Source: Polynucleobacter brandtiae (lineage in GTDB: Bacteria; Pseudomonadota; Gammaproteobacteria; Burkholderiales; Burkholderiaceae). Taken from it: a DNA stretch of 64,000 bases. The notes under the pieces are model-generated. The model had not been told where the DNA came from, made no database searches, and was given only the letters and a program-made list of their open reading frames with translations. Every line of letters begins with the position of its first letter. Position 1 is the first letter of the stretch. This document shows positions 47,708 to 59,254 of this stretch, piece after piece. Location: contig NZ_PGTX01000003.1 in the NCBI RefSeq assembly GCF_002797575.1, positions 1-64,000 on the forward strand, read 5' to 3'. Made by a program: the position numbers and the translations under genes.

Positions 47708-48685
47708 ATGGCCGTATTCACCCCCATAGAACCGAGTGATATTTCTGACTGGATTGCCACTGATTTTGAAATTGGGCAAGTCACTGATGTTCGGGGTATT
47801 CAAGGCGGAATTGAGAACTCCAACTTCTTTCTCGATACTGAGCTTGATGGGAAAGCTCAGCAATTTGTTTTAACCATCTTTGAAAGACTGTCGGCAGCGC
47901 AATTACCCTACTACTTAGAGTTGATGTGCCATTTGGCCGATAAAGGTATTCCGGTACCAAAGCCCTTGGTCGACAAGCATGGTCAGATTTTATTTTCATT
48001 AAAAGGTAAACCAGCAGCGATCGTTAGTAAGCTACCGGGTTTATCAAGGCTAGAGCCGCAGCTTAAGCATTGTGCGATGGTCGGTGAGATGTTAGCGAAG
48101 ATGCACTTAGCTGGCACCGACTTCATACACACACAAGAAAATCTACGTAGCCTCTCTTGGTGGCAGCACACCATTCCACAGATACTTCCACATTTAAGTG
48201 ATACTCAAAAAACCTTACTCACCAAGGAACTAGCCGCTCAAGAGCACTTCTTTTCCAGTGCAAATTATGCTCAGCTTCCCCAGGGTGCGAGCCATTGCGA
48301 TCTTTTTAGGGATAACGTACTCTTTGATTCGAAGGGTGCAAGTGACACTTCTCAAGATGTGCTCGGAGGTTTCTTTGACTTTTATTTTGCAGGCACCGAT
48401 AAATGGTTATTTGATTTAGCGGTCACCGCCAATGATTGGTGCTTAGCGGACAACAAGCAGGATTTCAACCCTACCCACCTCAATGCCCTGATGGAGGCCT
48501 ACCAATCGGTTCGCCCATTAACCAAGCAAGAGCAGCAAAGCTGGCCCTTAATGCTGCGTGCTGCTGCACTACGATTCTGGATTTCTCGTTTATGGGATTT
48601 TTATTTACCCAGAGATGCCCAAATGCTTACACCCCACGATCCACGTCATTTTGAAAACATGCTCATCAGCCGCAAAACACTATGA
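47708..48685 (+). CDS. thrB: Homoserine kinase (APH-fold type)
   Basis: A 325-residue aminoglycoside-phosphotransferase-fold homoserine kinase, the threonine-pathway enzyme of pseudomonads and Burkholderiales. IQGGIENSNFFLDT is the nucleotide loop, VSKLPGLS the substrate segment, SHCDLFRDNVLFD the catalytic (Brenner) motif and GFFDFYFAG the metal motif. The stop overlaps the next start by four bases. Confidence 0.93.
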   Translation: MAVFTPIEPSDISDWIATDFEIGQVTDVRGIQGGIENSNFFLDTELDGKAQQFVLTIFERLSAAQLPYYLELMCHLADKGIPVPKPLVDKHGQILFSLKGKPAAIVSKLPGLSRLEPQLKHCAMVGEMLAKMHLAGTDFIHTQENLRSLSWWQHTIPQILPHLSDTQKTLLTKELAAQEHFFSSANYAQLPQGASHCDLFRDNVLFDSKGASDTSQDVLGGFFDFYFAGTDKWLFDLAVTANDWCLADNKQDFNPTHLNALMEAYQSVRPLTKQEQQSWPLMLRAAALRFWISRLWDFYLPRDAQMLTPHDPRHFENMLISRKTL

Positions 48686-49464
48686 AACTCAATACCGTTC
48701 ACCCTAAAGAAGGCTACACCTGGATTCGCCAAGGTATTTGGCTTTTTAAACAAAATCCGATCGGCTTTCTGATGCTGGTATTTATGTATATTTTCGCGGC
48801 GCAGTTAGCTGTCCTCATACCGGTGATCGGAATGTTTGCTGTTTTATTGGTAACCCCGACTTTATCCGTAGGCTTTATGACCGCTTGTCGTCTGGCTATT
48901 CAAAAAGAGCGTATTCGTCCTTCGGTTTATTTGTCGGCACTGCGATCAACACCCCTCGTACGTAAGCGCATTTTGCAACTAGGTCTGATATACGCAGCGC
49001 TCATTCTTGTCCTCAGTTTCATCCTAAGCCTGTTGGTCGATTTTGAATTATTAATCCCCCTCATGACTGGCGATAAGACGATGACACCTGAGATGGTGCG
49101 ACAGATTTATCTGATTCTCTTTTTCGGTGGACTACTCTATGTTCCCGTAGCAATGTTGATGTGGTTCTCACCAGTATTAGTAGCTTGGGAAGATATGCCA
49201 GTGCCACAAGCCCTATTCTCTAGCGTAATTGCTTGCTGGACAAACCGAGGGGCATTCTTTTTATACCTTGCCATTTGGGGCGCAGTGCTGATTGCTATTC
49301 CCTTAACGATTGGCTTAATTTTAGATAGTCTAGACATAGGTCAAGCAGCCTCATTCATCGTTGCCCCAATCTCGATGGCAGGATTAACAGTAATGCACTG
49401 CTCTTTCTTTGCCACATGGAAGGCCTGCTTTGCTGAAAAAGAATCTGCTGTATTGATTGCCTAG
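48682..49464 (+). CDS. BPSS1780-family integral membrane protein
   Basis: A 260-residue protein with about six hydrophobic segments. The start LNTVHPKEGYTWIRQGIWLFKQNPIGFLML is typical of the family. No enzymatic motif. It is translationally coupled to thrB (ATGA). Function unknown. Confidence 0.82.
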   Translation: MKLNTVHPKEGYTWIRQGIWLFKQNPIGFLMLVFMYIFAAQLAVLIPVIGMFAVLLVTPTLSVGFMTACRLAIQKERIRPSVYLSALRSTPLVRKRILQLGLIYAALILVLSFILSLLVDFELLIPLMTGDKTMTPEMVRQIYLILFFGGLLYVPVAMLMWFSPVLVAWEDMPVPQALFSSVIACWTNRGAFFLYLAIWGAVLIAIPLTIGLILDSLDIGQAASFIVAPISMAGLTVMHCSFFATWKACFAEKESAVLIA

Positions 49465-49496
49465 GTTCAGGCTAGAGCCCCTCTCGTTCGCCCATC

Positions 49497-51881
49497 TCAT
49501 TCGATTGCAGTAAGCTTGGCAATACTGAGCTGTAGCCACTTAACACCGTTGCGCTTAAAGCTCACCTGAGCTCGGGCATCGGCATCATTACCTTCCAGAC
49601 CGGTCACCCGTCCTTCACCAAACTTTGTATGAAACACATTCTGACCGATTGTGAAGGGATAGTTTCCGCGCGGCGGTGATGCCATTCTTTTGACCGTTGT
49701 CGAGGCTGAACCGACTCTGCCAATCTGTTTTGCTGGCTGTCTATTCTCGCGCCCAGAGTCAAAAAAGTCGTTCGTCTCGGAATCACGCTGACGGGTATAG
49801 CCATCTTGCCAAGCAGACCCTGTTCGGCCACCGCCACTACTACTACCGCCCCAACGCGCTTCTTTTGCTTTAGGAGTAAGCCACTTCAGTGAATCTGATG
49901 GCAACTCCTCTAAAAAACGTGACGGCATGTTGTAGCGCACTTGGCCATGCAGCATTCTGGACTGGGTATGCGAAAGATATAAGCGTTCTTTAGCCCGGGT
50001 AATCGCTACGTACATTAAGCGACGCTCTTCCTCCAAACCATTTTGCTCATTGACGCTATTTTCATGCGGAAACAAGCCCTCTTCCAGACCGGTAATAAAG
50101 ACCGCTGTAAATTCCAGGCCTTTTGCGGAATGGACTGTCATTAACTGCACTGCATCTTGGCCAGCTTGAGCCTGGTTATCGCCCGCCTCTAAGGAAGCAT
50201 GGGATAAAAAGGCTGCTAATGGCGATACTGCAACTACCCCAGGCGCACCTTCGCCGGGCAACAGCGCTGCGGCGGCATCTTGGCCATAACCTTCTTCTGC
50301 AATAAATGCCGTTGCCGCATTAATTAATTCTTGCAGATTCTCGACACGATCTTGACCTTCACGCTCTGAAAGATAATGCTGAATTAACCCGCTATTTTGA
50401 ATCACAAACTCTACCGTCTCGGGTAAGGTGTTGTGACGAGTGGCTTCACGCATGTGATCTACTAGGCGCACAAACCCACTGAGGGAGGCGCCGGATTTAC
50501 CATCCAAAGTAGATGCCGCCAAATATAGAGAGCACTGCTGCACACGCGCTGCATCCTGAACGGCCTCAATTGATCGAGCCCCGATACCCCGCGTTGGAAA
50601 GTTCACTACACGCGAAAACGAAGTATCGTCATTTGGGTTCTCTAGAAGACGCATATAAGCTAATGCATGTTTAATCTCTGCGCGCTCAAAGAAGCGCAGG
50701 CCACCATACACACGATAAGGAATCGCCGCAGAAAATAAGGCATGCTCGATGATGCGCGACTGCGCATTACTTCTATAAAGGAGTGCAATTTCAGTGCGCT
50801 TGATGCCGCTACTAACTAAGGCTTTGATTTCATCAACAAGCCAGGCAGCCTCCGCATGATCGCTTGGCGCATCGTAAATACGAACCGGCTCTCCATGGCC
50901 GGCATCGGTACGTAAATTTTTACCCAGACGGTCAGTATTATTTGAAATTAGGAAATTGGCTGTATCTAAAATGTGGCCATGGGAGCGATAGTTTTGCTCA
51001 AGCTTTACCATCATCGGATGGTATTGATTTTCATAAAGGCGCATGTTTTCCACATCAGCACCACGGAAAGCATAAATACTTTGATCATCATCACCTACGG
51101 CAAAGACAGCGCTACTACCGGCACTACTCACATTCACCTGTCCGGCTTCATGACCGGATAATAATTTAAGCCAAGCGTACTGCAATGCATTGGTATCTTG
51201 AAACTCATCAATCAAAATATGACGAAAGCGTTCTTGATAATGTGTACGAATAGATTCATTGTGTTTAAGTAACTCATAGCTACGCAAGAGCAGCTCTGCA
51301 AAGTCCACTACGCCCTCACGCTGACACTGGGCATCATAAGCTTCATATAGCTGCGCCATCTTGGCCTGAAAGTCATCCCCGACAGAAAGCTCACGAGCAC
51401 GCTGCCCACGCTCTTTGGCATGCGCAATGAAGTATTGGAGTTGCTTTGGAGGATATTTCTCATCATCGACCTTTAAGCCCTTTAATAGACGCTTTATGGC
51501 TGACAACTGATCTTGAGTATCCAAAATCTGAAAAGTGGACGGTAAACCGGCATCTTTATGGTGTGCCCGCAATAAACGGTTGCAAAGACCATGGAAAGTG
51601 CCAATCCACATGCCGCGCGTATTAATTGGCAGCATGGCACTTAAACGCACTATCATCTCTTTAGCTGCCTTATTTGTGAAGGTCACCGCTAGGACACCAA
51701 TAGGAGAAACCTGGCCTGTTTGGATGAGCCAAGCTATACGGGTAGTGAGGACGCGGGTTTTTCCGCTTCCTGCACCAGCCAAGATCAGGGCTGATTGGGC
51801 TTGGCCATTTGGGTTTACGGGCGGGAGCGTGACGGCTTCGCGCTGTTCTGGGTTGAGGTTTAAGAGCAAGTCTGAGTGCAT
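49497..51881 (-). CDS. uvrD: UvrD/PcrA-family DNA helicase
   Basis: About 794 residues from the ATG at 51881 (an in-frame start at 51905 would add eight). It is a superfamily 1 3'-5' helicase for excision and mismatch repair. Motif I is [12 protein letters not shown], motif II region [13 protein letters not shown], motif [18 protein letters not shown], motif IV-VI include [19 protein letters not shown] and [18 protein letters not shown]-terminal linker and the [14 protein letters not shown] tail match UvrD/PcrA. The start is shared with the divergent valS promoter, see findings. Confidence 0.95.
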   Translation of the reverse strand: MHSDLLLNLNPEQREAVTLPPVNPNGQAQSALILAGAGSGKTRVLTTRIAWLIQTGQVSPIGVLAVTFTNKAAKEMIVRLSAMLPINTRGMWIGTFHGLCNRLLRAHHKDAGLPSTFQILDTQDQLSAIKRLLKGLKVDDEKYPPKQLQYFIAHAKERGQRARELSVGDDFQAKMAQLYEAYDAQCQREGVVDFAELLLRSYELLKHNESIRTHYQERFRHILIDEFQDTNALQYAWLKLLSGHEAGQVNVSSAGSSAVFAVGDDDQSIYAFRGADVENMRLYENQYHPMMVKLEQNYRSHGHILDTANFLISNNTDRLGKNLRTDAGHGEPVRIYDAPSDHAEAAWLVDEIKALVSSGIKRTEIALLYRSNAQSRIIEHALFSAAIPYRVYGGLRFFERAEIKHALAYMRLLENPNDDTSFSRVVNFPTRGIGARSIEAVQDAARVQQCSLYLAASTLDGKSGASLSGFVRLVDHMREATRHNTLPETVEFVIQNSGLIQHYLSEREGQDRVENLQELINAATAFIAEEGYGQDAAAALLPGEGAPGVVAVSPLAAFLSHASLEAGDNQAQAGQDAVQLMTVHSAKGLEFTAVFITGLEEGLFPHENSVNEQNGLEEERRLMYVAITRAKERLYLSHTQSRMLHGQVRYNMPSRFLEELPSDSLKWLTPKAKEARWGGSSSGGGRTGSAWQDGYTRQRDSETNDFFDSGRENRQPAKQIGRVGSASTTVKRMASPPRGNYPFTIGQNVFHTKFGEGRVTGLEGNDADARAQVSFKRNGVKWLQLSIAKLTAIE

Positions 51882-51887
51882 CGTCCC

Positions 51888-51897
51888 AATTATAATT
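51888..51897. promoter_or_regulatory. Palindromic -10 box shared by uvrD and valS
   Basis: AATTATAATT is a perfect palindrome and contains TATAAT on both strands (plus 51891-51896; minus 51894-51889). Only 9 bases (valS) and 7 bases (uvrD) separate it from the respective ATG. Transcripts would start close to or at the start codons, making both leaderless or nearly so. No convincing -35 hexamer is seen on either side. Confidence 0.5.
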
Positions 51898-51905
51898 TGC
51901 CTCAT

Positions 51906-54809
51906 ATGCTAAATGCTTCTAATACCCCCAATTCAGGAACAAATGTTTCTGCAGCCAGCGCACCAGATGAGCTGGCTAAATCCTATGAACCCGCCCCGAT
52001 AGAAGCTTATTGGGGTCCAGAATGGGAGAGTAGAGGTATTGCCGATGCCACCCTGGTAGAAGGTAAGGAGGATTTTTCAATCCAACTCCCACCGCCTAAT
52101 GTCACTGGCACGTTACACATGGGTCATGCCTTTAACCAAACCATCATGGATGGCTTGGTTCGTCATGCGCGAATGTCTGGCAAAAACACCTTATGGGTGC
52201 CCGGCACCGATCATGCCGGAATTGCCACACAAATCGTTGTTGAACGTCAGCTCGACGCACAAAAAATATCGCGTCATGATTTAGGGCGTGAACAGTTTCT
52301 GAAAAAAGTTTGGGAATGGAAAGAGACTTCTGGCTCCACTATTACCCGACAGATCCGTCGCCTGGGCGCCTCGATCGACTGGGGTAAAGAATATTTCACG
52401 ATGGATAGCAAGATGTCTAAGGCTGTTGTAGAAGTCTTTGTTCGTCTTCATGAGCAAGGGCTCATTTATCGCGGCAAGCGTTTAGTCAATTGGGATCCAG
52501 TACTGGGTACAGCCGTTTCAGACCTCGAGGTTGTGAGCGAAGAAGAGGATGGCTCGATGTGGCACATCCGCTACCCCCTAGCCGATGGTTCGGGTCACTT
52601 AACGGTAGCGACTACTCGCCCAGAAACCTTGCTAGGTGACGTTGCAGTGATGGTCAATCCAGAAGATGAGCGCTACAAACATCTGATTGGAAAGTCTGTA
52701 CATCTACCACTGTGTAATCGTGAGATTCCGATCATTGCCGATGATTATGTTGACTTAGCATTTGGAACTGGCGTGGTTAAAGTCACTCCTGCCCATGACT
52801 TCAATGACTATGCGGTTGGCCAACGGCATCAACTACCGCTCATTAATATTCTGACTTTAGATGCCAAAATTAATGAAAATGCCCCTGTTACCTATCAAGG
52901 TCTGGAGCGTTTTGCTGCTCGCAAACAAATTGTTGCTGATTTAGATGCGGCAGGACTACTAGAAAAAGTACAGCCCCATAAGCTGATGGTGCCACGCGGC
53001 GATCGCACACAAACTATCATTGAGCCGATGCTGACCGATCAGTGGTTTGTTGCGGTATCCAAGCCAAGCCCTGACAATCAATATCAACCAGGCTCGTCAA
53101 TCGCAGGTGCCGCATTAGATGCTGTGACCAAGGGTGATATCAAACTCGTTCCCGAGAATTGGATTAGTACTTACACCCAGTGGTTAGAAAACATCCAAGA
53201 TTGGTGCATCTCTCGTCAACTCTGGTGGGGTCATCAAATTCCCGCTTGGTATGGTGATGATGGTCAGATCTTTGTAGGGCGCTCAGAAGAGGAAGCAAAA
53301 GCAAAGGCTATCTCAGCAGGCTATACAGGCCCCCTCAATCGCGATCCAGACGTCTTGGATACTTGGTTTAGTTCCGCCTTAGTCCCCTTCAGTTCACTGG
53401 GTTGGCCAGAGCAAACGCCCGCCCTCAATCACTTCCTACCGTCATCCGTACTGGTAACGGGTTTTGACATTATCTTTTTCTGGGTCGCGCGCATGGTCAT
53501 GATGACTTGCCACTTTACTGGCAAGGTACCGTTTCATACGGTATATGTTCATGGCTTAGTACGGGATGCCGAAGGACAAAAGATGAGTAAGTCCAAAGGT
53601 AATACCTTGGACCCCATTGATTTAATTGATGGCATCACTATTGAAGAGCTTGTCAGCAAACGTACTACAGGCTTAATGAATCCCAAGCAGGCAGAAAGCA
53701 TTAGTAAGAAAACTAAAAAAGAGTTTCCGGAGGGCATTCCAGCATTTGGTACTGATGCCTTGCGTTTTACATTTGCTTCGTTGGCCTCATTAGGTCGCAA
53801 TATTAACTTTGACCAGAAACGGTGTGAAGGTTATCGCAACTTCTGCAACAAACTTTGGAACGCCACTCGCTTTGTTTTAATGAATTGCCCCGGCAATGAT
53901 GAAGATAACGGCTTTGCGCCATGTAACGAGCAATGTGGTCCTGAGGGACAGCTAGATTTTTCTCCAGCAGATCGCTGGATTGTGTCCATTCTCCAAAAAA
54001 CCGAGGCAGATGTTGCCAAAGGCTTCCAAAGCTACCGCTTTGATAATATCGCCGGCAGTATTTATCAATTTGTTTGGGATGAATACTGTGACTGGTACTT
54101 AGAATTAGCCAAAGTACAGCTGCAGACCGGCACTCCAGCACAACAACGTGCCACACGCCGAACCTTACTTCGAGTTTTAGAAACAATCTTGCGTATGGCG
54201 CATCCCTTAATTCCGTTCATCACCGAAACACTGTGGCAAACGGTTGGACCTAAGGTTGGCAAGGTACTAGCGGAACAAGAAAAGCAGACCATTGCCCTGC
54301 AGCCCTACCCTATCGCTCAAACAAGCAAGATCGATGAGAAAAGCGAAGCTTGGGTTGTACAAATTAAAGCGATTGTGGACGCCTGCAGAAACTTACGTGG
54401 GGAGATGCAAGTTTCTCCTGCACTGAAGGTTCCCCTATGGATTAGCGGTCCCGAAGACTTCTTAAAACACGCCAGCCCGTACATCATGGCTCTGGCTAAG
54501 CTGTCTGAAGTCAAAATTTATCAAGATGAATCTGCTTTAGAAAAAGATGCGCCAGATGCGCCAATGGCCTTAGTAGGCAATCTGAAGCTCCTATTGAAAA
54601 TTGAAGTGGATGTGGCAGCCGAGAAAATTCGACTTAGCAAAGAGATTGACCGTCTGGCTAATGAAATCACCAAAGCGCGCGGCAAATTAACCAATGAAAG
54701 CTTTGTGGCTCGAGCCCCTGAAGAGGTAGTAGCGCAAGAAAAACAGCGTTTAGCTGGTTTTGAGCAAAATCATGAGAAGCTTGTTGCACAATTAGAGCGC
54801 CTCAAATAA
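51906..54809 (+). CDS. valS: Valyl-tRNA synthetase
   Basis: A 967-residue class I synthetase from the ATG at 51906. The HIGH motif is [14 protein letters not shown], the KMSKS loop [10 protein letters not shown]. An editing (CP1) domain lies between (about 200-330), with the typical [17 protein letters not shown] entry. The C-terminal coiled coil ends the protein. It has about 25 residues before the usual ELAKSYEP beginning, and no ribosome binding site precedes the ATG, which fits a leaderless mRNA. galU follows after 15 bases. Confidence 0.95.
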   Translation: MLNASNTPNSGTNVSAASAPDELAKSYEPAPIEAYWGPEWESRGIADATLVEGKEDFSIQLPPPNVTGTLHMGHAFNQTIMDGLVRHARMSGKNTLWVPGTDHAGIATQIVVERQLDAQKISRHDLGREQFLKKVWEWKETSGSTITRQIRRLGASIDWGKEYFTMDSKMSKAVVEVFVRLHEQGLIYRGKRLVNWDPVLGTAVSDLEVVSEEEDGSMWHIRYPLADGSGHLTVATTRPETLLGDVAVMVNPEDERYKHLIGKSVHLPLCNREIPIIADDYVDLAFGTGVVKVTPAHDFNDYAVGQRHQLPLINILTLDAKINENAPVTYQGLERFAARKQIVADLDAAGLLEKVQPHKLMVPRGDRTQTIIEPMLTDQWFVAVSKPSPDNQYQPGSSIAGAALDAVTKGDIKLVPENWISTYTQWLENIQDWCISRQLWWGHQIPAWYGDDGQIFVGRSEEEAKAKAISAGYTGPLNRDPDVLDTWFSSALVPFSSLGWPEQTPALNHFLPSSVLVTGFDIIFFWVARMVMMTCHFTGKVPFHTVYVHGLVRDAEGQKMSKSKGNTLDPIDLIDGITIEELVSKRTTGLMNPKQAESISKKTKKEFPEGIPAFGTDALRFTFASLASLGRNINFDQKRCEGYRNFCNKLWNATRFVLMNCPGNDEDNGFAPCNEQCGPEGQLDFSPADRWIVSILQKTEADVAKGFQSYRFDNIAGSIYQFVWDEYCDWYLELAKVQLQTGTPAQQRATRRTLLRVLETILRMAHPLIPFITETLWQTVGPKVGKVLAEQEKQTIALQPYPIAQTSKIDEKSEAWVVQIKAIVDACRNLRGEMQVSPALKVPLWISGPEDFLKHASPYIMALAKLSEVKIYQDESALEKDAPDAPMALVGNLKLLLKIEVDVAAEKIRLSKEIDRLANEITKARGKLTNESFVARAPEEVVAQEKQRLAGFEQNHEKLVAQLERLK

Positions 54810-54824
54810 AAGATCGGAAATCAG

Positions 54825-55709
54825 ATGCCACTCAACACTAAAGTCGTTACTAAAGCTGTCTTTCCGGTTGCGGGCCTGGGAACACGATTCCTACCCGCTA
54901 CTAAGGCGAGTCCCAAGGAAATGCTCAATGTTGTAGATAAGCCCTTAATTCAGTATGCCGTTGAAGAAGCAATTGCCGCCGGCATTACTGAAATGATTTT
55001 TGTGACGGGTCGCAGTAAGCGGGCTATTGAGGATCACTTTGACAAAGCTTACGAGCTAGAAGCTGAGCTTGAAGCTAAAAATAAGCAAGCCCTCCTAGAA
55101 ATCGTGCGTAGCGTTAAACCAAGTCATGTAGATTGCGTCTATGTTCGCCAACCAGAAGCCTTAGGCTTGGGTCACGCGGTATTGTGCGCAGAAAAATTAG
55201 TTCGCGATGAGCCCTTCGCCATCATTCTGGCGGATGACTTATTAGATGGTCAGCCGCCAGTCCTAAAGCAAATGCTCAGTGTCTTTGATGCGCAAAATGG
55301 CTCTGTTATTGCAGTTGAAAAAATTGATCCTGCTAAAAGTAGCTCCTATGGTGTTGTTGCCGGCACCGAAGTTGCTGAAGGTATTTATCGACTCAATGGC
55401 ATCGTAGAAAAGCCACAACCTCAGGATGCACCATCCAACCTGGCAGTAGTTGGTCGCTACGTTCTCTCGTCTGATATTTTTAATCACATACGCAATCTCA
55501 AGCCAGGTGCTGGTGGTGAAATTCAACTAACGGATGCCATTGCATCGCTTTTAAAAGTAGAGCCTGTATTTGCCTATGAGTATGATGGCGTACGTTATGA
55601 CTGTGGCAGTAAGTTGGGCTATTTGAAGGCTTCCGTTGAATTTGCTTTGCGCCATCCCGAGGTTAAGGATGATTTTGCAGCTTACCTAAAGGGTCGCTCT
55701 TTGTTGTAA
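54825..55709 (+). CDS. galU: UTP-glucose-1-phosphate uridylyltransferase
   Basis: A 294-residue nucleotidyltransferase making UDP-glucose for polysaccharides. It has [23 protein letters not shown] (nucleotide loop), [30 protein letters not shown] with metal-binding Asp, and IVEKPQP. Length is normal. It lies 15 bases after valS and ends at a strong terminator. Confidence 0.96.
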   Translation: MPLNTKVVTKAVFPVAGLGTRFLPATKASPKEMLNVVDKPLIQYAVEEAIAAGITEMIFVTGRSKRAIEDHFDKAYELEAELEAKNKQALLEIVRSVKPSHVDCVYVRQPEALGLGHAVLCAEKLVRDEPFAIILADDLLDGQPPVLKQMLSVFDAQNGSVIAVEKIDPAKSSSYGVVAGTEVAEGIYRLNGIVEKPQPQDAPSNLAVVGRYVLSSDIFNHIRNLKPGAGGEIQLTDAIASLLKVEPVFAYEYDGVRYDCGSKLGYLKASVEFALRHPEVKDDFAAYLKGRSLL

Positions 55710-55734
55710 AGCACTAGCCTAGCCTAAGAACATA

Positions 55735-55766
55735 ACAGGAATGCATTGCGACATTCCTGTTTTTTG
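55735..55766 (+). terminator. Rho-independent terminator after galU
   Basis: ACAGGAATG (55735-55743) pairs with CATTCCTGT (55752-55760), then six T. It also faces the end of the tusA-like gene on the other strand. Confidence 0.85.
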
Positions 55767-55787
55767 AGGGATCAATTTTAAGCGTCG

Positions 55788-56027
55788 CTATCTTCTCTTC
55801 ATTCGGAAAATCAAGACATCCCCCTCAGTGGTGCTCGAAAGAAGTTCGTTGCCGGTCTGCTTAGCGAATGCAGGAAAATCATGCGCTGCGCCGGCATCTG
55901 TCGCCTTGATTCTTAAAATCTGGCCAGACTGCATCGTTGCTAATGCTTTTTTGGTGCGCAAAATAGGAAGCGGACAATTCATCCCAACAGCATCGACCTC
56001 AAGGTCAAATTCAATCCCATCGCTCAT
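55788..56027 (-). CDS. TusA-family sulfurtransferase
   Basis: A 79-residue protein with the SirA/TusA fold. The conserved CPxP element is [15 protein letters not shown], with the active cysteine at about 18. Family roles include tRNA thiolation relay and molybdenum-cofactor or sulfur metabolism. The start overlaps the alaS stop by four bases (ATGA), so it is translated together with alaS. Confidence 0.9.
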   Translation of the reverse strand: MSDGIEFDLEVDAVGMNCPLPILRTKKALATMQSGQILRIKATDAGAAHDFPAFAKQTGNELLSSTTEGDVLIFRMKRR

Positions 56028-58648
56028 TTACCTGCCACCCAATCTTTCACACTTGCTAAGGCTTGGCCTAATTGCCCAGGCTCAGTACCGCCGGCCATCG
56101 CCATTTCAGGCTTACCGCCGCCTTTGCCGCCAACCTGTTGGGCAACAAAGTTCACTAGATCGCCTGCCTTCACTTTAGCGATCGTATCTGCGGTGACGCC
56201 TGCAATTAAGCTCACCTTATCGCCCTGCACAGAGGCCAATACGATCACTGCCGTTTTTAACTTCGCCTTTAGGGCATCCATAGTCTCCCGAAGCACCTGA
56301 GCATCAGCGCCATTTATACGAGCCGCCAATACTTTAATGCCATTGACATCCACCGCTTGGGTTGCTAACTCATCGCCTTGGCTAGAGGCTAACTTAGAGT
56401 TAGCTTTATCTAACTCACGCTCAGCCTGACGCAAACTCTCTTGAAGTTGTGTAACGCGATTTACTAAATCAGCCGGGTGTGTTTTTAAGATCGCGGCTGC
56501 TTGCCCAATCTGATCTTCCATGGCTTGCAAGAAAGATAAGGCATGCTTTCCAGTTACTGCCTCTACCCGACGAATACCTGCAGCAACACCACCCTCAGAG
56601 ACAATTTTCAAACTACCAATATCACCCGTACGTGATACGTGAGTACCGCCACACAGTTCTTTTGAGGTGCCAATCTCTAATACGCGAACCTCGTCGCCAT
56701 ACTTTTCGCCAAATAACATCATGGCACCGGTTTTTTGTGCGTCATCCAAAGACATGACTTTTCCAGAGGTAGCCGTATTTGCTAAGATTTCTGTATTAAC
56801 AATACTTTCAATTTGACGTAGCTCAGTTGCGCTGATCGGCGCGTTATGGGTAAAGTCAAAACGGGTTTTATTAGCGTCTACTAAAGAGCCTTTTTGCTGG
56901 ACATGATCGCCCAATATTTCACGCAAAGCTTTATGCAATATATGGGTTGCGCTGTGATTACGCATGACTTCGGCTCTATGCTCTACATTCACTGACGCAG
57001 CCAATACATCACCCACTTTGATTTCGCCTTCAAGCATCTCGCCTTGGTGGCCGAAGACATCAGCCTGGATCTTAAAGGTATCCGCTACTGCAAAACGCAT
57101 TGTTTCATTACGCAGTTCGCCTTGGTCACCAATCTGCCCACCAGATTCGGCATAGAAAGGCGTGTTATCCAAAACGACAACTACTGCATCACCAGCCTTG
57201 ACTGATTGCACTGTTGAGCCATCTAAGTAAAGAGCGGTCACTATCGCACCCTCATGGTTTAAGGTGTCATAGCCATGAAACTGCGTTGGCTTGCCTGCAT
57301 ACTCCAACCCTTGTGCCACCTTGAATTTGCCCGATGCCCTGGCTTGATCACGCTGCTTTTGCATTGCTGATTCAAAACCTGCTGCATCAACTGCCACATT
57401 GCGTTCGCGGCAAACATCAGCCGTCAAGTCCAAAGGGAAGCCAAAAGTGTCATGCAAACGAAATGCTGTATCGCCGTCCACTGTTTTGGTGCCACCCACT
57501 AATGCGGCTTCTAGAATCTCCATGCCGTTAGCAATAGTCTGAAAGAAACGTTCCTCTTCCTGCTTAATGACCTCACTCACTTTATCTTTAGCCGCCAGTA
57601 GTTCTGGGTAGGCCTCACCCATCTCTTTGACGAGCGCAGGAACAAGCTGATAGAAGAATGGTTTGCGTGCGCCTAGCTTATAACCATGACGAATTGCGCG
57701 GCGTGCGATACGACGCAAAACATAACCGCGCCCCGCATTGCCAGGAATAACGCCATCCACCACAATAAAACTACAAGCACGAATATGATCCGCAATCACC
57801 TTTAAAGAGGGGCTAGTAGCATCACAATTTTCGGCGCCGGCACCATCCACTGCCTCTTTGGCTGCTTTGAGTAAATTAACAAAAAGATCGATCTCGTAGT
57901 TTGAGTGTACTTGCTGAAGCACTGCTGCAATACGCTCTAGGCCCATGCCTGTATCAACGCTTGGCTTAGGCAGCGGATGCATATTGCCAGCCTCATCGCG
58001 ATTAAATTGCATGAAGACATTATTCCAAATCTCAATATAACGATCCCCATCCTCATCTGGACTGCCCGGAGGACCACCGGCAATGTGCTCACCGTGGTCA
58101 TAAAAGATCTCTGTACAGGGGCCGCATGGGCCGGTATCGCCCATCATCCAAAAGTTATCAGAAGCGTAACGTCCGCCTTTGTTGTCGCCGATACGAATAA
58201 TGCGCTCGGCTGGAACGCCAATCTGTTTATTCCAAATCTCAAACGCCTCGTCGTCCTCGGCATAAATAGTCACCAGTAACTTATCTTTTGGCAGCTTAAA
58301 TACCTCTGTCAGCAATTCCCAAGCAAAACCAATCGCCTCTTGTTTGAAATAATCACCGAAAGAGAAATTACCCAGCATCTCAAAAAAGGTATGGTGACGT
58401 GCCGTATAGCCCACGTTATCCAAGTCGTTGTGCTTGCCACCGGCCCGAATGCATTTCTGGGCACTCGTTGCACGGCTATAAGAGCGCTTATCAAAACCCA
58501 AAAATACATCTTTAAATTGGTTCATCCCCGCATTAGTAAACAGTAGTGTGGGGTCATCCCCAGGCACTACAGGGCTAGAAGGGACAATTTGATGGCCTTT
58601 TTGGGCGAAGTAGTCCAGGTAAGCCTGGCGAATTTGGGAGACTTTCAT
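56024..58648 (-). CDS. alaS: Alanyl-tRNA synthetase
   Basis: An 874-residue class II enzyme. The catalytic domain is at residues 1-440, with [15 protein letters not shown] and [12 protein letters not shown]. The editing domain has the HxxxH zinc site in [16 protein letters not shown] and [13 protein letters not shown]. The C-terminal C-Ala domain includes the glycine motif [15 protein letters not shown]. Full length. It is divergent from tctB with 125 bases between. Confidence 0.97.
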   Translation of the reverse strand: MKVSQIRQAYLDYFAQKGHQIVPSSPVVPGDDPTLLFTNAGMNQFKDVFLGFDKRSYSRATSAQKCIRAGGKHNDLDNVGYTARHHTFFEMLGNFSFGDYFKQEAIGFAWELLTEVFKLPKDKLLVTIYAEDDEAFEIWNKQIGVPAERIIRIGDNKGGRYASDNFWMMGDTGPCGPCTEIFYDHGEHIAGGPPGSPDEDGDRYIEIWNNVFMQFNRDEAGNMHPLPKPSVDTGMGLERIAAVLQQVHSNYEIDLFVNLLKAAKEAVDGAGAENCDATSPSLKVIADHIRACSFIVVDGVIPGNAGRGYVLRRIARRAIRHGYKLGARKPFFYQLVPALVKEMGEAYPELLAAKDKVSEVIKQEEERFFQTIANGMEILEAALVGGTKTVDGDTAFRLHDTFGFPLDLTADVCRERNVAVDAAGFESAMQKQRDQARASGKFKVAQGLEYAGKPTQFHGYDTLNHEGAIVTALYLDGSTVQSVKAGDAVVVVLDNTPFYAESGGQIGDQGELRNETMRFAVADTFKIQADVFGHQGEMLEGEIKVGDVLAASVNVEHRAEVMRNHSATHILHKALREILGDHVQQKGSLVDANKTRFDFTHNAPISATELRQIESIVNTEILANTATSGKVMSLDDAQKTGAMMLFGEKYGDEVRVLEIGTSKELCGGTHVSRTGDIGSLKIVSEGGVAAGIRRVEAVTGKHALSFLQAMEDQIGQAAAILKTHPADLVNRVTQLQESLRQAERELDKANSKLASSQGDELATQAVDVNGIKVLAARINGADAQVLRETMDALKAKLKTAVIVLASVQGDKVSLIAGVTADTIAKVKAGDLVNFVAQQVGGKGGGKPEMAMAGGTEPGQLGQALASVKDWVAGK

Positions 58649-58773
58649 AGTGTCAATTATCTCATTGGCACCACTTTAGGGGCAAACCCTTGCTAAACAA
58701 CCCCATTCCTAGCTTACAATCGCAAAACACTAATACTAGATTGGCACTCATGCCAATACATAAGGAGCAAAAC

Positions 58774-59235
58774 TTGACTATTCGCAATCAACGGGATTTT
58801 GGCGCAGGGATCATGTATATGGTCATTGGCCTTTTCTTTACTATCGTCGCTACGCAATACTCAATGGGAACAGCGGCCAAAATGGGGCCAGGCTATTTTC
58901 CTTTTTACCTTGGAATACTAATGACCCTATTGGGTCTACTGATCCTCGTCAAGTCCATGAGAGCAACTGCTGCGATTGAGGCCATTCCGAAGTTTAATTG
59001 GAAGATCATCGCTCAAATTACGGGTGCGGTAGTCTTGTACGGTGTACTTCTACCAAAAATGGGGTTCTTAATTGCCATCATTGTTTTGGTATTCGTATCC
59101 GCTAGTGCAAGCAAAGAATTCACTTGGAAGGGCACTGCAATTAATGCTGCCTTCTTAGTTACCTTTACCTACTCCGTCTTTGTTTTGGGATTGAAGCTGC
59201 AATTCCCACTACTGCCTTTCTTCCTTCAACAATAA
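58774..59235 (+). CDS. tctB: Tripartite tricarboxylate transporter small permease TctB
   Basis: A 153-residue protein with four hydrophobic segments, the smaller membrane subunit of TTT importers. I choose the TTG at 58774, six bases after AAGGAG (58762-58767); an ATG at 58750 and earlier codons have no such site and would give an overlong N-terminus. MYMVIGLFFTIVATQYSMGTAAKMGPGYFPF is the family start. tctA follows after 19 bases; no tctC is adjacent. Confidence 0.88.
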   Translation: MTIRNQRDFGAGIMYMVIGLFFTIVATQYSMGTAAKMGPGYFPFYLGILMTLLGLLILVKSMRATAAIEAIPKFNWKIIAQITGAVVLYGVLLPKMGFLIAIIVLVFVSASASKEFTWKGTAINAAFLVTFTYSVFVLGLKLQFPLLPFFLQQ

Positions 59236-59254
59236 CGAACCGAGATACTAAAAA

